A DNA stretch of 64,000 nucleotides from Candidatus Methylospira mobilis (GCF_009498235.1 NZ_CP044205.1:801716-865715); one strand, 5' to 3'. Shown: positions 37,181 through 47,080, counted from the first letter of the stretch. The notes: generated by a model from the sequence alone, not told the origin. Numbers and translations are program-made.

Positions 37181-37497
37181 CTATTTTATCTCGATGCTTT
37201 TACGCTTGGTGCTTTCCGTTTTCGGAATAGTTACTTTTAGTATCCCGTCGTTGAATGACGCACCGGCATTCGCGTCGTCGACATTGTCGGGCAATAACTG
37301 CGTGCGAAGAAACTCGCCTCGCGAGATTTCATGCCGGTAATATTTGCCTTCGTCCTTTTTTTCTTCAAACAAACGCGGCCATTTCCGCGAGAAAGTCATC
37401 GAAAAAATTGTCAAATTCGTCAAATGAAAACAGACCGTCTTTTGATGAAACAGGCGTAACTTCCGTACTTTTTTTTGCTTCGATTTCGGTGGTCATA
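37181..37497 (-). pseudogene. Internally deleted small heat-shock protein (Hsp20)
   Basis: The N-terminus from ATG 37497 reads TPVSSKDGLFSFDEFDNFFD then shifts frame near 37415; the other frame continues SRKWPRLFE and jumps directly to DEGKYYRHEISRGEFLRTQL, LPDNVDDANAGASFNDGILK and VTIPK. The last blocks are the C-terminal half of an alpha-crystallin domain, and about 50 residues that normally lie between are missing. With a deletion and a frameshift it cannot encode a working Hsp20. Confidence 0.75.
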
Positions 37498-37571
37498 GGA
37501 TCCTCCTGCAATGAAGTGCAATAACGTTTACATATCGTTAAGCCGGTTGTTCATGTTTCTCCAGAGATTGT

Positions 37572-37739
37572 TCAGGCTATGGATAACTCTTGCTCGGCTT
37601 CGAACCAGTCATCCAGCTCGTGGCCCGGTTCGAATCCCCTTTTTTCCGCCTTGTAATAGGCCAATTCGGAGATTTTAGCGTTTTGATCGGGAAGATATAT
37701 GGTTTCTTCGCGGTCTTGCTTTGCAGTCTTCCTGGTCAT
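37572..37739 (-). CDS. DUF2934-family small protein
   Basis: A 55-residue protein with the family core ISELAYYKAEKRGFEPGHEL followed by DDWFEAEQEL. Such proteins are common in methylotrophs and other environmental bacteria; no function is known. It lies 74 bases upstream of the broken hsp20 on the same strand and may have shared its message. Confidence 0.8.
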   Translation of the reverse strand: MTRKTAKQDREETIYLPDQNAKISELAYYKAEKRGFEPGHELDDWFEAEQELSIA

Positions 37740-38096
37740 GGTTTGTCCCTTTGAAGTCTCAGTGCGTTTTCGGACGGGTAGCGTAGTGTCTTGCTGAATG
37801 CGTTTTCGACGTCGTTCGGCGTCAAATATTTTACTTAAAACCGGTCATTATAATTATCTACCTGGGTCGGTTGAATAAGCAACAACTGTTTTTACGGAAA
37901 CTGGAAAACTCCCAGACGCAGCCCGTTGGCTTCGGCTTACGCCGCCGGAAATGGAAAGTTCACCGGGCTGGCGCAGGCCCGACGCGCAAAAACATATCTT
38001 GAATCGGCTGGTCGCAGTATTCTGATTCTCATGCCGTTGAATAGGCCGTCATAAACCCGTACAGTTCGCGATTCCACCAACCGAAGGAGTAAAGCC
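37740..38096. other. Gap without a recognised element
   Basis: About 350 bases between the DUF2934 gene and the 85-residue small gene. I see no protein-like frame, tRNA or clear hairpin. The right end carries the GAAGGAG ribosome site of the next gene. Confidence 0.4.
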
Positions 38097-38354
38097 ATGT
38101 TGGAAGCAACGCAATATGAGCGTTTAGCCGCTCAAGTCTTCGTATTAAACGCTGCGGTATCTTCAATAGCTGCGGCTTCGAACAGTCCTTCCGCTATCCT
38201 GGCTTATTTTGAGCCGCTGAGCGAATTGATGATGTCTCAGCTTGTGTACACCCAAGCCTCAGACACCTTTCAGCGGTCGGTTCTAGACAAAATGGATGAT
38301 TTTCGACAAATTCTGCTTTCGGGAAGGAATGTTCAAACCGATATTCCCAATTAA
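38097..38354 (+). CDS. Small hypothetical protein
   Basis: An 85-residue, Ala/Ser-rich helical protein (QVFVLNAAVSSIAAASNSPS, then AYFEPLSELMMSQL) without membrane or signal segments. A strong GAAGGAG ribosome site is seven bases before the ATG, which supports translation. I do not recognise it. It is convergent with comM. Confidence 0.55.
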   Translation: MLEATQYERLAAQVFVLNAAVSSIAAASNSPSAILAYFEPLSELMMSQLVYTQASDTFQRSVLDKMDDFRQILLSGRNVQTDIPN

Positions 38355-38438
38355 TGAAGCGTGAAGGCCCCGTGGCTCAACAGCGATTTCAATTAAATCC
38401 AGCGCTCCAGGCAAGCGAGCTGAGGGTTTATGCTTCCC

Positions 38439-39962
38439 CTAAATTAACGGCACACGATCGAGCTTGCGATAGGCAATGGCTTCGCTGATATGCGGCGGCT
38501 CTATACTTTCGGATTGTGCCAGATCGGCGATGGTGCGCGAAACTTTCAAGATTCGATGGTACGCGCGATGCGACAGGCCCAGTTTCGATACCGCTTGTTC
38601 CAGCAGGCTCAGGCTGTTGTTATTGAGTTTGCAGTGCTGCTTGACTTGTTGTGGCGTCAAATCGGCACTGGCAACGCCTCGTAGCTCCATGGCGCGGTTA
38701 CGCGCGTCAACGACGCGCCGGCGTATATGCAGACTGGTTTCCTCATCGGCTGGCGGATGGGCGCGCAGTGCTTCCGGCGCAATGCGGATTACTTCGATGT
38801 GCATGTCGATCCTGTCCAGTAAAGGGCCGGAGATGCGGGTGCGGTAGCGCTGTACCTGTTCCGATGTGCAGCGGCAACGCCCGGACGGATCGCCCAGATA
38901 GCCGCACGGGCAGGGATTCATTGCAGCCAGCAACTGAAAGCGCGCCGGAAAATCGGCTTGGCGAGCCGCGCGCGAAATGGTGATGCAACCGGATTCCAGC
39001 GGCTCGCGCAGTACTTCGAGCACCTTGCGGTCGAACTCCGGCAGTTCGTCAAGGAATAAAACGCCATTGTGAGCCAACGAAATTTCACCGGGGCGTGGGT
39101 TGCTGCCTCCGCCGACCATCGCCGTGGCCGAAGCAGTGTGATGCGGTGATCTGAACGGGGGAATACGCCAGTTGCCGATCACGAACGGCTGGCTGCTGAT
39201 GGAGCAGATTGCGGCGCTTTCCAGCGCCTCGTCCTGCGTCTGTAACGGCAGTATGCCGGGCAATCTGGCCGCCAGCATGGATTTTCCGGTGCCGGGCGGG
39301 CCGTACATCAACAGGTTATGCCGGCCAGCTGCTGCAATTTCGAGCGCGCGTTTGGCTTGAAAGTGACCGCGCACATCGCAAATATCAAGCATGGTGTCGG
39401 CCGCCTGCCGCCCCGTGGTAAAATCGACGGGTGGCTGGTTCGAAAGCGGACTCAGTCCGTTGATATGCGCGCAGACTTCCAATAAGTGCCGTGCCGGTAA
39501 TATCTCGCAGCCTTCGACCAGTGCGGCTTCTTCGGCATTTTCCAGCGGCAGTATCAGACGCCGGCCGGCGCGATAACTCTGAATCGCAACCGGCAGCGCG
39601 CCGCTAAACGGGCGTAACGCGCCGCTCAATGACAGTTCGCCCAGACATTCGAATTGTTCCAGCCTGTCGCTTTTGATCTGTCCTGATGCGGCCAGAATGC
39701 CCAGCGCAATGGCCAGGTCGAAGCGGCCTCCTTCCTTGGGGACATCGGCGGGGGCCATGTTGACGGTAATGCGCCGCGCCGGAAATTCGAGATGACTGTT
39801 CAGTATGGCGCCGCGAACGCGATCCTTGCTTTCCTTTACCGCTGTTTCCGGTAAACCGACGATGGATAAATTAGGCAGTCCGTTGGCGATATGAACTTCC
39901 ACGGTAACAGCAGGCGCGTCTATACCGTTGCGTGAGCGGGCAAAGACGGTGGCTAGCGGCAT
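38439..39962 (-). CDS. comM: ComM/YifB-type AAA+ ATPase (Mg-chelatase-like)
   Basis: A 507-residue protein (E. coli YifB has 506) that in naturally competent bacteria is a hexameric branch-migration helicase helping integrate incoming DNA. An N-terminal Lon-like domain (PLATVFARSRNGIDAPAV) is followed by Walker A YGPPGTGKSMLAARLPG near residue 215, Walker B GVLFLDELPEF near 295, and a zinc-type NPCPCGYLGDPSGRCRC block. ATG 39962 gives the family start; a longer frame upstream is unlikely. It follows ubiK by 22 bases. Confidence 0.94.
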   Translation of the reverse strand: MPLATVFARSRNGIDAPAVTVEVHIANGLPNLSIVGLPETAVKESKDRVRGAILNSHLEFPARRITVNMAPADVPKEGGRFDLAIALGILAASGQIKSDRLEQFECLGELSLSGALRPFSGALPVAIQSYRAGRRLILPLENAEEAALVEGCEILPARHLLEVCAHINGLSPLSNQPPVDFTTGRQAADTMLDICDVRGHFQAKRALEIAAAGRHNLLMYGPPGTGKSMLAARLPGILPLQTQDEALESAAICSISSQPFVIGNWRIPPFRSPHHTASATAMVGGGSNPRPGEISLAHNGVLFLDELPEFDRKVLEVLREPLESGCITISRAARQADFPARFQLLAAMNPCPCGYLGDPSGRCRCTSEQVQRYRTRISGPLLDRIDMHIEVIRIAPEALRAHPPADEETSLHIRRRVVDARNRAMELRGVASADLTPQQVKQHCKLNNNSLSLLEQAVSKLGLSHRAYHRILKVSRTIADLAQSESIEPPHISEAIAYRKLDRVPLI

Positions 39963-39984
39963 GATGCGCCCCGCAAAAACCGGG

Positions 39985-40239
39985 TCAGCGGTCGGGTGAG
40001 TGCTGTTGCTCCAGTTCGGCAATACGCGCTTCGAGCGCCGCCAGTTTTGCTCTGGTCCGCGCCAGCACCGCGCGTTGCACGTCGAATTCTTCCCGGCTGA
40101 CCAGATTCATCTTTTCAATGCCGCCCTGAAGTATTGCGCGAAAAGTGTTGTCCAGATCATGCCTGACCCCCGCGAGGCCGGCCGGTATTGCTGACAGCAG
40201 GCGGGAGTTGAGATCGTTGACTGTGTTTTCTGTATTCAT
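39985..40239 (-). CDS. ubiK: Ubiquinone biosynthesis accessory factor UbiK
   Basis: An 84-residue protein with an amphipathic N-terminus (LLSAIPAGLAGVRHDLDNTFRAIL) and a C-terminal coiled coil (QRAVLARTRAKLAALEARIAELEQQ), the BMFP/UbiK shape. UbiK binds UbiJ in the ubiquinone synthesis complex; ubiJ is in this window near 51 kb. ATG 40239 (MNTENTV) fits the family length. It precedes comM in a likely two-gene operon. Confidence 0.88.
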   Translation of the reverse strand: MNTENTVNDLNSRLLSAIPAGLAGVRHDLDNTFRAILQGGIEKMNLVSREEFDVQRAVLARTRAKLAALEARIAELEQQHSPDR

Positions 40240-40419
40240 GGGATAAGGATAACGAAGTCGGTCGAGCGAGTCCAGTTTGTCATGTAGCGGTTTTGTGTTG
40301 TTCAATTGTGGTGCGCGCAGGAATATATGCGCCTCTATAGTGCATTTTTTGAGCTTAAGTCAAGCGATTCCTGCGTAAAAATAATATAAAAATAGGTAGA
40401 TTCCGAATGAATCATGATA

Positions 40420-40435
40420 TGGCACAGCTTCTGCA
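40420..40435 (+). promoter_or_regulatory. Sigma-54 (-24/-12) promoter of glnK-amtB
   Basis: TGGCACAGCTTCTGCA has the GG (40421-40422) and GC (40433-40434) elements exactly 12 bases apart, as in the TGGCAC-N5-TTGC consensus, with only one deviation in the -12 part. Transcription would begin near 40446, leaving a leader of about 110 bases before glnK. Nitrogen control through NtrC is the expected use. The gap 40240-40556 holds no gene. Confidence 0.75.
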
Positions 40436-40541
40436 TCGGCACCAAACCATGGCAGTCATGTTTATACCTGAACGAATGAAGGTTCAGGTCGGGTAGCGTA
40501 GGGACGTCTGTCTGCTGTAAGAGTTGGACTATCATAATTGA

Positions 40542-40895
<354 letters not shown>

Positions 40896-40905
40896 GGAGC
40901 ATGTG

Positions 40906-42306
40906 ATGAAATTAATCAATAATATTTTGCTGATGTTGTTGCTGGCCGGTTTGAGCGGTCTGGCAGTAGCGGAAGATGCGGCAGCTGTCGTTGCGCCGGT
41001 GGCCAATAAGGGCGACACCGCATGGGTGATCGTAGCCACCGTGCTGGTTATTCTGATGACGATCCCGGGACTCGCGCTTTTTTACGGCGGCATGGTGCGG
41101 TCAAAAAACATGTTGTCCGTACTGATGCAGGTTTTCGTGATTTTTGCGATGGTATCGGTGCTTTGGGTGGTTTATGGCTATAGTCTGGCCTTCACCGAGG
41201 GTGGCGCATTCATCGGTGGATTGGGCAAGGCCTTCCTGAAAGGTATTACGCCCGATTCCGCCGCGGCAACCTTCAGCAAGGGCGTGGTGATACCCGAGTA
41301 TATTTATGTTGCTTTTCAGGCGACATTTGCCGCTATTACCCCAGCTTTGATCGTCGGAGCGTTTGCCGAGCGCGCCCGCTTTAGCGCGGTGCTGCTGTTT
41401 GTCGCGATCTGGTTTACCTTTGCCTATCTGCCGATTGCGCATATGGTTTGGTACTGGGCCGGTCCGGATGCCTATACCGATGCCGCCGCAGGCGAAAAAG
41501 CCCTGGCTACCGCCGGGTTCCTGTTCCAAAAAGGCGCATTGGATTTTGCCGGCGGCACCGTCGTGCATATCAATGCCGGTTTCGCCGGCCTGATCGGCGC
41601 CATATTGATCGGCAGACGCATCGGTTTCCGCAAAGAGCCGATGAAGCCGCATAGCGTGACGCTGACTCTGGTGGGCGCGTCGCTGCTGTGGGTGGGCTGG
41701 TTCGGATTCAACGTGGGCTCCAACCTTGAAGCCAACGGGGTTGCCGCGCTGGTTTTCGTCAATACGCTGGTAGCAACCGCTGCTGCGACTTTGAGCTGGG
41801 TCGCAGCAGAATGGCTGGTGCGTGACAAGCCCAGCATTCTGGGAGCGGCATCGGGCGCGGTAGCCGGTCTGGTCGCCATTACTCCGGCATGCGGCTTTGT
41901 CGGTCCGGTAGGTTCCATCGTGCTGGGGTTGCTGGCTGGCGTGGTTTGTTTCTGGGCGGTAACTTTCCTGAAAAACAAGCTGGGTTATGACGATACGCTG
42001 GATGTGTTCGGTGTGCATGCCGTCGGCGGTGTTCTGGGCGCGCTGGGAACCGGCATATTTGCTTCACCGGCATTGGGAGGCACCGGCGTCTACGATTACG
42101 TTGCCAACGCCGTGGGCAGTTACGATATGGTTACCCAGTTCACCAGTCAGGTTTGGGGCGTAGGCGTTACTATCGTCTGGACATCGGTTGTTTCATTGAT
42201 CGCCTATAAACTGGTCGACGTGCTGATTGGCCTGAGAGTCAGCGAAGAAAGCGAGCGCGAAGGCCTCGATATTTCCGAGCATGGCGAAACGGCTTATCAC
42301 CAGTAA
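40906..42306 (+). CDS. amtB: Ammonium transporter
   Basis: A 466-residue trimeric membrane channel for ammonium. A signal peptide (MLLLAGLSGLAVAEDA) precedes the 11-helix core; DTAWVIVATVLVILMTIPGLALFYGGMVR (helix 1), the WYWAG block, GGTVVHINAGFAG with the first pore His, and FGVHAVGGVLGALGTG with the second pore His are visible. ATG 40906 follows AAGGAG. A C-terminal tail suited to GlnK binding is present. It ends 29 bases before a strong terminator. Confidence 0.96.
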   Translation: MKLINNILLMLLLAGLSGLAVAEDAAAVVAPVANKGDTAWVIVATVLVILMTIPGLALFYGGMVRSKNMLSVLMQVFVIFAMVSVLWVVYGYSLAFTEGGAFIGGLGKAFLKGITPDSAAATFSKGVVIPEYIYVAFQATFAAITPALIVGAFAERARFSAVLLFVAIWFTFAYLPIAHMVWYWAGPDAYTDAAAGEKALATAGFLFQKGALDFAGGTVVHINAGFAGLIGAILIGRRIGFRKEPMKPHSVTLTLVGASLLWVGWFGFNVGSNLEANGVAALVFVNTLVATAAATLSWVAAEWLVRDKPSILGAASGAVAGLVAITPACGFVGPVGSIVLGLLAGVVCFWAVTFLKNKLGYDDTLDVFGVHAVGGVLGALGTGIFASPALGGTGVYDYVANAVGSYDMVTQFTSQVWGVGVTIVWTSVVSLIAYKLVDVLIGLRVSEESEREGLDISEHGETAYHQ

Positions 42307-42334
42307 TCGTTTAAAGGTAAGACACACGCGGGAA

Positions 42335-42359
42335 ACGGGCGCTTCGGCGCCCGTTTTTT
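42335..42359 (+). terminator. Intrinsic terminator of glnK-amtB
   Basis: ACGGGCGC (42335-42342) and GCGCCCGT (42347-42354) pair perfectly around a TTCG tetraloop and run into six T. It is a textbook intrinsic terminator closing the operon. Confidence 0.92.
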
Positions 42360-42463
42360 GTATCGGGCTCATACTATAATTGCCCCGATCGAAGAAGCCG
42401 GCCGTTTCTATTATGGCTGATTGTAACAACGACCGGTGATTTCCGACTCATGCTCCGACAATT

Positions 42464-42973
42464 ATGATGGTCGTTATTTGCGGCGTAACCGGTTCGGGTA
42501 AGACCAGCATTGCTTTGCAACTTGCTTATGAACTCGGCTGGCATTACATTGAGGGCGACGATTATCATCCTGTGGTCAACATTGAAAAAATGCGGCGCGG
42601 TATTCCGTTGTCCGACGCTGATCGCCGGCCTTGGCTTGATGCGCTTGCGCACGATTTAACTCGGTTTGCCAAATGCAGGCTATCGTTTGTCGCCACTTGT
42701 TCCGCGCTCAAACGTGATTATCGCGATCGCCTGCGTTCCACCGTTCCGGGTATTGTTTTCATTCAGTTGACCGTTGCTCCGGATATGCTGCGAAAACGCG
42801 TCGAAGCGCGCAGCAATCATTTTGCCGGTGCAAATCTCATAGATAGCCAGTTGATGACATTCGAAGCGCTGTCGGCTGATGAAGGTCTGATTATAGAGGC
42901 AACAGGAGAAATTGAAGACATAGTTACCGTCATCCGAACAAAACTCAACAATGAAGGCATGGAGGCCGACTAA
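42464..42973 (+). CDS. Gluconokinase (GntK family)
   Basis: A 169-residue small kinase with Walker A VICGVTGSGKTSIALQLAYELG at the start, EGDDYHPVVNIEKMRRGIPLSDADRRPWLDAL and TCSALKRDYRDRLR, the markers of thermoresistant gluconokinase. It phosphorylates gluconate to 6-phosphogluconate for the pentose-phosphate or Entner-Doudoroff route. ATG codons at 42464 and 42467 are both possible. No gluconate transporter is adjacent. Confidence 0.88.
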   Translation: MMVVICGVTGSGKTSIALQLAYELGWHYIEGDDYHPVVNIEKMRRGIPLSDADRRPWLDALAHDLTRFAKCRLSFVATCSALKRDYRDRLRSTVPGIVFIQLTVAPDMLRKRVEARSNHFAGANLIDSQLMTFEALSADEGLIIEATGEIEDIVTVIRTKLNNEGMEAD

Positions 42974-43218
42974 ACGACATGGGAATTGAAGCGTAGGCCG
43001 CGAAAATTGTCGGGTTGGTTAATGCCGGGTTATACTGCGTAATTACTGGATCATTCAAGCGGGCATATGGTCAAGTCAAAAAGGTATATCGCGCGGTTAA
43101 TGGATCGTCACGCTTCCGTATATCCCGACAGTTTTTCCCTCTGACTCAAACCGGTAGTCGAATTGACGCAGTTATTCATTGTCCTATAAATACTTGCGTA
43201 ATTAGTTAAAACGTGCAT

Positions 43219-43500
43219 ATGGACAGAGCGCAAATACGAAGACAAAAATGCAAACAAGCCGTCAAAGCCGTGCTTGAACGTAACGAGCCGGTATAGCTGG
43301 TGGATCGCGTCTTCAACATTCCTGTCCGAACGCTATTCGATTGGTTGCCAAGCATTAACTGAAAAAGTCGCCTGGGTCGCCCCAAGAAAGTCACGGGGGA
43401 CGATCCTAAGTGGCTATACGATGCAGTCATCACGGCTAAGCCATTGAGTTGCATGTTTCCGTTTTGCCTGTGGACAAGCAAAACGATACGCGCCCTACTG
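43219..43500 (+). pseudogene. IS630-family transposase N-terminal remnant
   Basis: From ATG 43219 one frame reads an IS630-type DNA-binding part: QAVKAVLERNEPV, stop, LVDRVFNIPVRTLFDWL, stop, SRLGRPKKVTGDDPKWLYDA and CLWTSKTIRALL. Two in-frame stop codons (at 43294 and near 43360) and an apparent small deletion before RLGRPKK disable it. The catalytic domain is not found downstream. The sequence before it (42974-43218) has no supported gene. Confidence 0.65.
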
Positions 43501-43919
43501 GGAACGGATAGCGGTAACTTAAATACGCGCCTCAGTCAGTTGCCGGGCCGTGCGGAATCCGGCTCGAACAGTGTGATTTCGTCCAGTCAACTGGGATTGA
43601 TGCGAAAAACCAGTTCATTGCCCTGTTGCGGAGTCCTGACTTTCAGGCCTGGTCAGAAAACAGGGCTGGTACAACCTTTGGCCAGTCTCTTGCCCATCGG
43701 TGAAAGTTGCGTTCAACCACTTGATAAATGGTCAGCGTAGCGGGTTCATCGTCAAGAAACTTGCGAGAAAAAATGCAGTCGTCACCGGCGCGAGCTATTC
43801 CGCTTATTCCTGAAAGCGTTGCATAAAAGATGAAAAACTGGGTGTGCACTGTCGCTTATTGACGGCGTATTTTATTCATGCCTGCGTCATAGGGTGGGGT
43901 GGGTTCCCGGCGTGTATCG
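43501..43919. other. Decayed stretch after IS630 remnant
   Basis: About 420 bases with mixed short frames on both strands and no family signature that I can recognise. It probably includes remains of the IS630 body or another lost gene. waaF begins its 3' end at 43920. Confidence 0.35.
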
Positions 43920-44933
43920 TTACAACGCCGGGAGCAACGTCAGGACCTGTGTGACCGGTAAATGTTCCAGACAGTTGCGATGCCCTAGCGGACATTCCCG
44001 CTGGAAGCACGGGCTGCACTCGAGCCCTAAGCGGGCGATATGCGCCTTATCGGAAAGCGGCGGTGTATAGGCGGGATCGGACGAACCATACAGCGCGATA
44101 ACCGGCACATCGACCGCTGCCGCCACGTGCATCAAGCCGGAATCGTTGGAAACGACGGCCCGCGCGCAGGCCATCAGGTCAACAACCTGTTCCAGCGTGG
44201 TGCGTCCCGCCAGGTCGATGCAGACATTGCCGGAATGCCGGTTGATGGCTTCGGTGACCACGCGGTCTTTCTCCGAGCCCAATAGCCAGATTTGCCAGCC
44301 TTCTGCGCGTTTTGCGCGCGCCAGTTCGGCGTAGTGCGCCTCGGGCCAGCGTTTTGCCGGGCCGTATTCCGCGCCAGGACAGAGTATCAGTACCGGGTGA
44401 TCCAGCGCTAACTCCAGTTTTGCTAGAATCCGGCGCCGGCTGTCAGCGTTTACCTGTAAACAAGGGGAGGGCGCTTCGGTTTGAGCGCTGCCGGCACCAG
44501 GCTGCGTTGCAAGCGCGGCATAACGTTGCACAAGACGCGGCATTGCCCCCTTGTCCAGCCGCCGGATGTCGTTGAGCAGTCCGTAGCGCATTTCGCCGAG
44601 ATAACCTCTGCGCTGCGCGACCCCGGCGAAATAAGGTGTCAGCGCCGACTTCCAGGAGTTGGGCAGCACGATAGCCAGATCGTATTTTTCAGCGCACAGT
44701 CGGCGCGCCAGGGCGTGACGGCCTGTCCAGTCGAAGCGGCCATGCGCAAACGGTGACGCGATAACGCGCCTCACCTCCGGCATTCTTGCCAAAATCCCGC
44801 CCGACCAGGCTGGCGCCAGCACATCAATGATTATACCGGGGTGCTGCTCGCGCAAACGCCGGTACAGACTCTGCGCCATGATCATGTCGCCGACCCAGGA
44901 AGGTCCGACTATCAAACATCGGGCTGAGTTCAT
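43920..44933 (-). CDS. waaF: ADP-heptose:LPS heptosyltransferase II
   Basis: A 337-residue GT9 transferase adding the second heptose to the LPS inner core. CLIVGPSWVGDMIMAQSLY at the start, CPGAEYGPAKRWPEAHYAEL in the middle, and VVSNDSGLMHVAAAVDVPVIALYGSSDP mark the family; the C-terminal CSPCFQRECPLGHRNCLEHL cysteines are usual in WaaF. ATG 44933 (MNSARCL) replaces a longer frame. It lies 100 bases after hldE in the heptose cluster. Confidence 0.93.
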   Translation of the reverse strand: MNSARCLIVGPSWVGDMIMAQSLYRRLREQHPGIIIDVLAPAWSGGILARMPEVRRVIASPFAHGRFDWTGRHALARRLCAEKYDLAIVLPNSWKSALTPYFAGVAQRRGYLGEMRYGLLNDIRRLDKGAMPRLVQRYAALATQPGAGSAQTEAPSPCLQVNADSRRRILAKLELALDHPVLILCPGAEYGPAKRWPEAHYAELARAKRAEGWQIWLLGSEKDRVVTEAINRHSGNVCIDLAGRTTLEQVVDLMACARAVVSNDSGLMHVAAAVDVPVIALYGSSDPAYTPPLSDKAHIARLGLECSPCFQRECPLGHRNCLEHLPVTQVLTLLPAL

Positions 44934-45033
44934 ATGGGACTGCCGGTAATAAGGCATCGACCGGACTTCATAGCGAGCAGCCGATGATTGAATATCGCTC
45001 CGAACGCATAGCGCAACGACGCCATTACCTGAG

Positions 45034-46512
45034 TCAGCTTGAATTGGAAACGCGCAAACGTTCGATGATGGCGCTGCTGCTGCGTCCGGGCACCATGTCT
45101 ATCAACGCGATCTCCCCGCCCCATGATTTGACTTCAGAACCGCCTACCACTTGCTCTTCACGATAATCAGCGCCTTTCACCAGTACGTCAGGCCTTAACG
45201 CCTTTATCAGCAGCAGCGGCGTTTCTTCATCGAACAGCACAACGGCGTCGACTGCTTCCAGCGCCGCCAATACGCGCGCACGGTCGTTTTCGTGCACTAC
45301 GGGACGGGAGGGTCCCTTCAGCGCGCTTACAGAACGATCGGTGTTCAGCCCCAGTACCAGACGGTCGCCCAATTTTCGCGCCTGTTCCAGGTAAGTCACA
45401 TGCCCCGCATGCAATAGATCGAAGCAGCCGTTGGTAAACACGATGCGCTGTCCGGCTGCGCGCCATTGGCTTACCTTGTCGCGCACCGTGTTCAGGTTGC
45501 CGATTTTGCTGATCTGCAACATGGAATCTTCCAGCATCAGCTCGTTCAGTAATTCAAGCCGGGTTATTGGCACTGTTCCCAGTTTGCCAACCACGATACC
45601 GGCTGCGACATTGGCCAAATATAAAGCCTCTTCCCGCTCCAAACCGACAGCCAGTCCGGCTGCAAGGGTAGCGATGACTGTGTCGCCCGCCCCGGATACG
45701 TCGAACACCTGGCGCGCTACGGCCGGTAGATCGGTTACATGGCCGTCGGCAATTAGCGAGATGCCTTCTTCACTACGCGTTACCGCCAGAAAGTCGAGTT
45801 GCAGTCTCGATTGTAAAGCGGCTGCGGCTTCGAGCAGGTGCGCGCTGTCCAGCGGCGCAACACCGCATGCTTCCGCCGTCTCGCGTTTATTCGGCGTCAA
45901 TGCGGTGGCCATGGCATATTTGCTGTAATCTGCGCCTTTCGGGTCGACCAGCACCGGAATATTCCTCCGTCTGGCCTCGGCAATAACCGCTTGGCACAAT
46001 TGCGGCGACAACACGCCCTTGGCATAGTCGGATAGCACGATCACAGTCGGATTATCGTTAAATTGCCGTAGCGCGCAGGCGAGAAGAGCCTCGCCGTCGG
46101 CGGCGGCGTGAGGTTCGCGTCGCTCGCGATCCAAGCGCAGCATTTGCTGATGTCCGCCAAGCACTCGCGTTTTGACGATGGTGGGGTGCGTCGTCGACCG
46201 ATGCAATCCTTCGGTTGAAATCCCCATTGCAGCGATGGCGCGCTCAAGTTTTGCGCCATCGTCGTCGTCGCCTATGCAGCCGATAAGCCGGGTGCGCATA
46301 CAGAGGCCAGCAAGGTTGGCTGCGACATTTGCGGCTCCGCCTGCGCACTCCGTTTCGCGGCTCAACACCACCACCGGCACCGGCGCCTCCGGAGAGATAC
46401 GCTCGACATCGCCGTGCAGATAGCGATCCAGCATCAAATCGCCTATTACCAGCGCCCATAGCGATGGGGCGGCAAAGCGCCGTATAGCCGCTTCCACCAG
46501 ATGCATGCTCAT
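45034..46512 (-). CDS. hldE: Bifunctional heptose-7-phosphate kinase / heptose-1-phosphate adenylyltransferase
   Basis: A 492-residue two-domain enzyme. The N-terminal ribokinase-like domain has VIGDLMLDRYLHG and VFDVSGAGDTVIATLAAG (catalytic Asp); the C-terminal nucleotidyltransferase has FTNGCFDLLHAGHVTYLEQA near residue 355 and VKGADYREEQVVGG. It makes ADP-D-glycero-D-manno-heptose. The ATG at 46512 overlaps the gmhA stop by four bases. Confidence 0.95.
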   Translation of the reverse strand: MSMHLVEAAIRRFAAPSLWALVIGDLMLDRYLHGDVERISPEAPVPVVVLSRETECAGGAANVAANLAGLCMRTRLIGCIGDDDDGAKLERAIAAMGISTEGLHRSTTHPTIVKTRVLGGHQQMLRLDRERREPHAAADGEALLACALRQFNDNPTVIVLSDYAKGVLSPQLCQAVIAEARRRNIPVLVDPKGADYSKYAMATALTPNKRETAEACGVAPLDSAHLLEAAAALQSRLQLDFLAVTRSEEGISLIADGHVTDLPAVARQVFDVSGAGDTVIATLAAGLAVGLEREEALYLANVAAGIVVGKLGTVPITRLELLNELMLEDSMLQISKIGNLNTVRDKVSQWRAAGQRIVFTNGCFDLLHAGHVTYLEQARKLGDRLVLGLNTDRSVSALKGPSRPVVHENDRARVLAALEAVDAVVLFDEETPLLLIKALRPDVLVKGADYREEQVVGGSEVKSWGGEIALIDMVPGRSSSAIIERLRVSNSS

Positions 46513-47078
46513 CGACGCTGCAAATCGTCCAGCAGTTCGCACAGTATATGCCCGACCAGGATATGCCCCTCCTGAATACGCGCTGTATTAGCGGAAGGCA
46601 CTTTCAATGTCAGCTCGCTGACTTCGGCGAGACGTCCGCCGCTTTCGCCGCTGAAACCGATAGTGCAGGCGCCCATCTCGCGGGCAAGCTGTATGGCTTT
46701 AATCACACTGGGGCTGTTGCCGGACGTGGTAATGCCGACTACCACGTCTTTGGCTTCGCACAACGCGTCGATCTGACGCGCAAAAATATGTTCGTAACCG
46801 TAGTCGTTGCCGATGGAGGTGAGTATGGATGTGTCGGTAGTCAGTGCAATGGCCGGCAAGCCTCGGCGCTCCCGGCGGAAACGTCCGACAAATTCCGCCG
46901 CGATATGCTGGCTGTCGGCGGCGCTGCCGCCGTTTCCCATCAATAAGAGTTTTCCCCCTTGATTCAGGCATAAGCGTATGCGATCCGCTATCTGCCTGAT
47001 TACGGGAGTAAAGGCCTGTAGCCGGGTAATTACCGCTTGATGTTCGTTTAATGCGGTATCGATAATATCAGCGCTCAT
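46509..47078 (-). CDS. gmhA: Sedoheptulose-7-phosphate isomerase (phosphoheptose isomerase)
   Basis: A 189-residue SIS-domain enzyme making D-glycero-D-manno-heptose 7-phosphate, the first step of the heptose pathway. LLMGNGGSAADSQHIAAEFVGRF and VGITTSGNSPSVIKAIQLARE are the sugar-phosphate loops. ATG 47078 starts two bases after the hldD stop; an in-frame TTG further up is less likely. The intermediate phosphatase gmhB is not in the window. Confidence 0.92.
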   Translation of the reverse strand: MSADIIDTALNEHQAVITRLQAFTPVIRQIADRIRLCLNQGGKLLLMGNGGSAADSQHIAAEFVGRFRRERRGLPAIALTTDTSILTSIGNDYGYEHIFARQIDALCEAKDVVVGITTSGNSPSVIKAIQLAREMGACTIGFSGESGGRLAEVSELTLKVPSANTARIQEGHILVGHILCELLDDLQRR

Positions 47079-47080
47079 AA

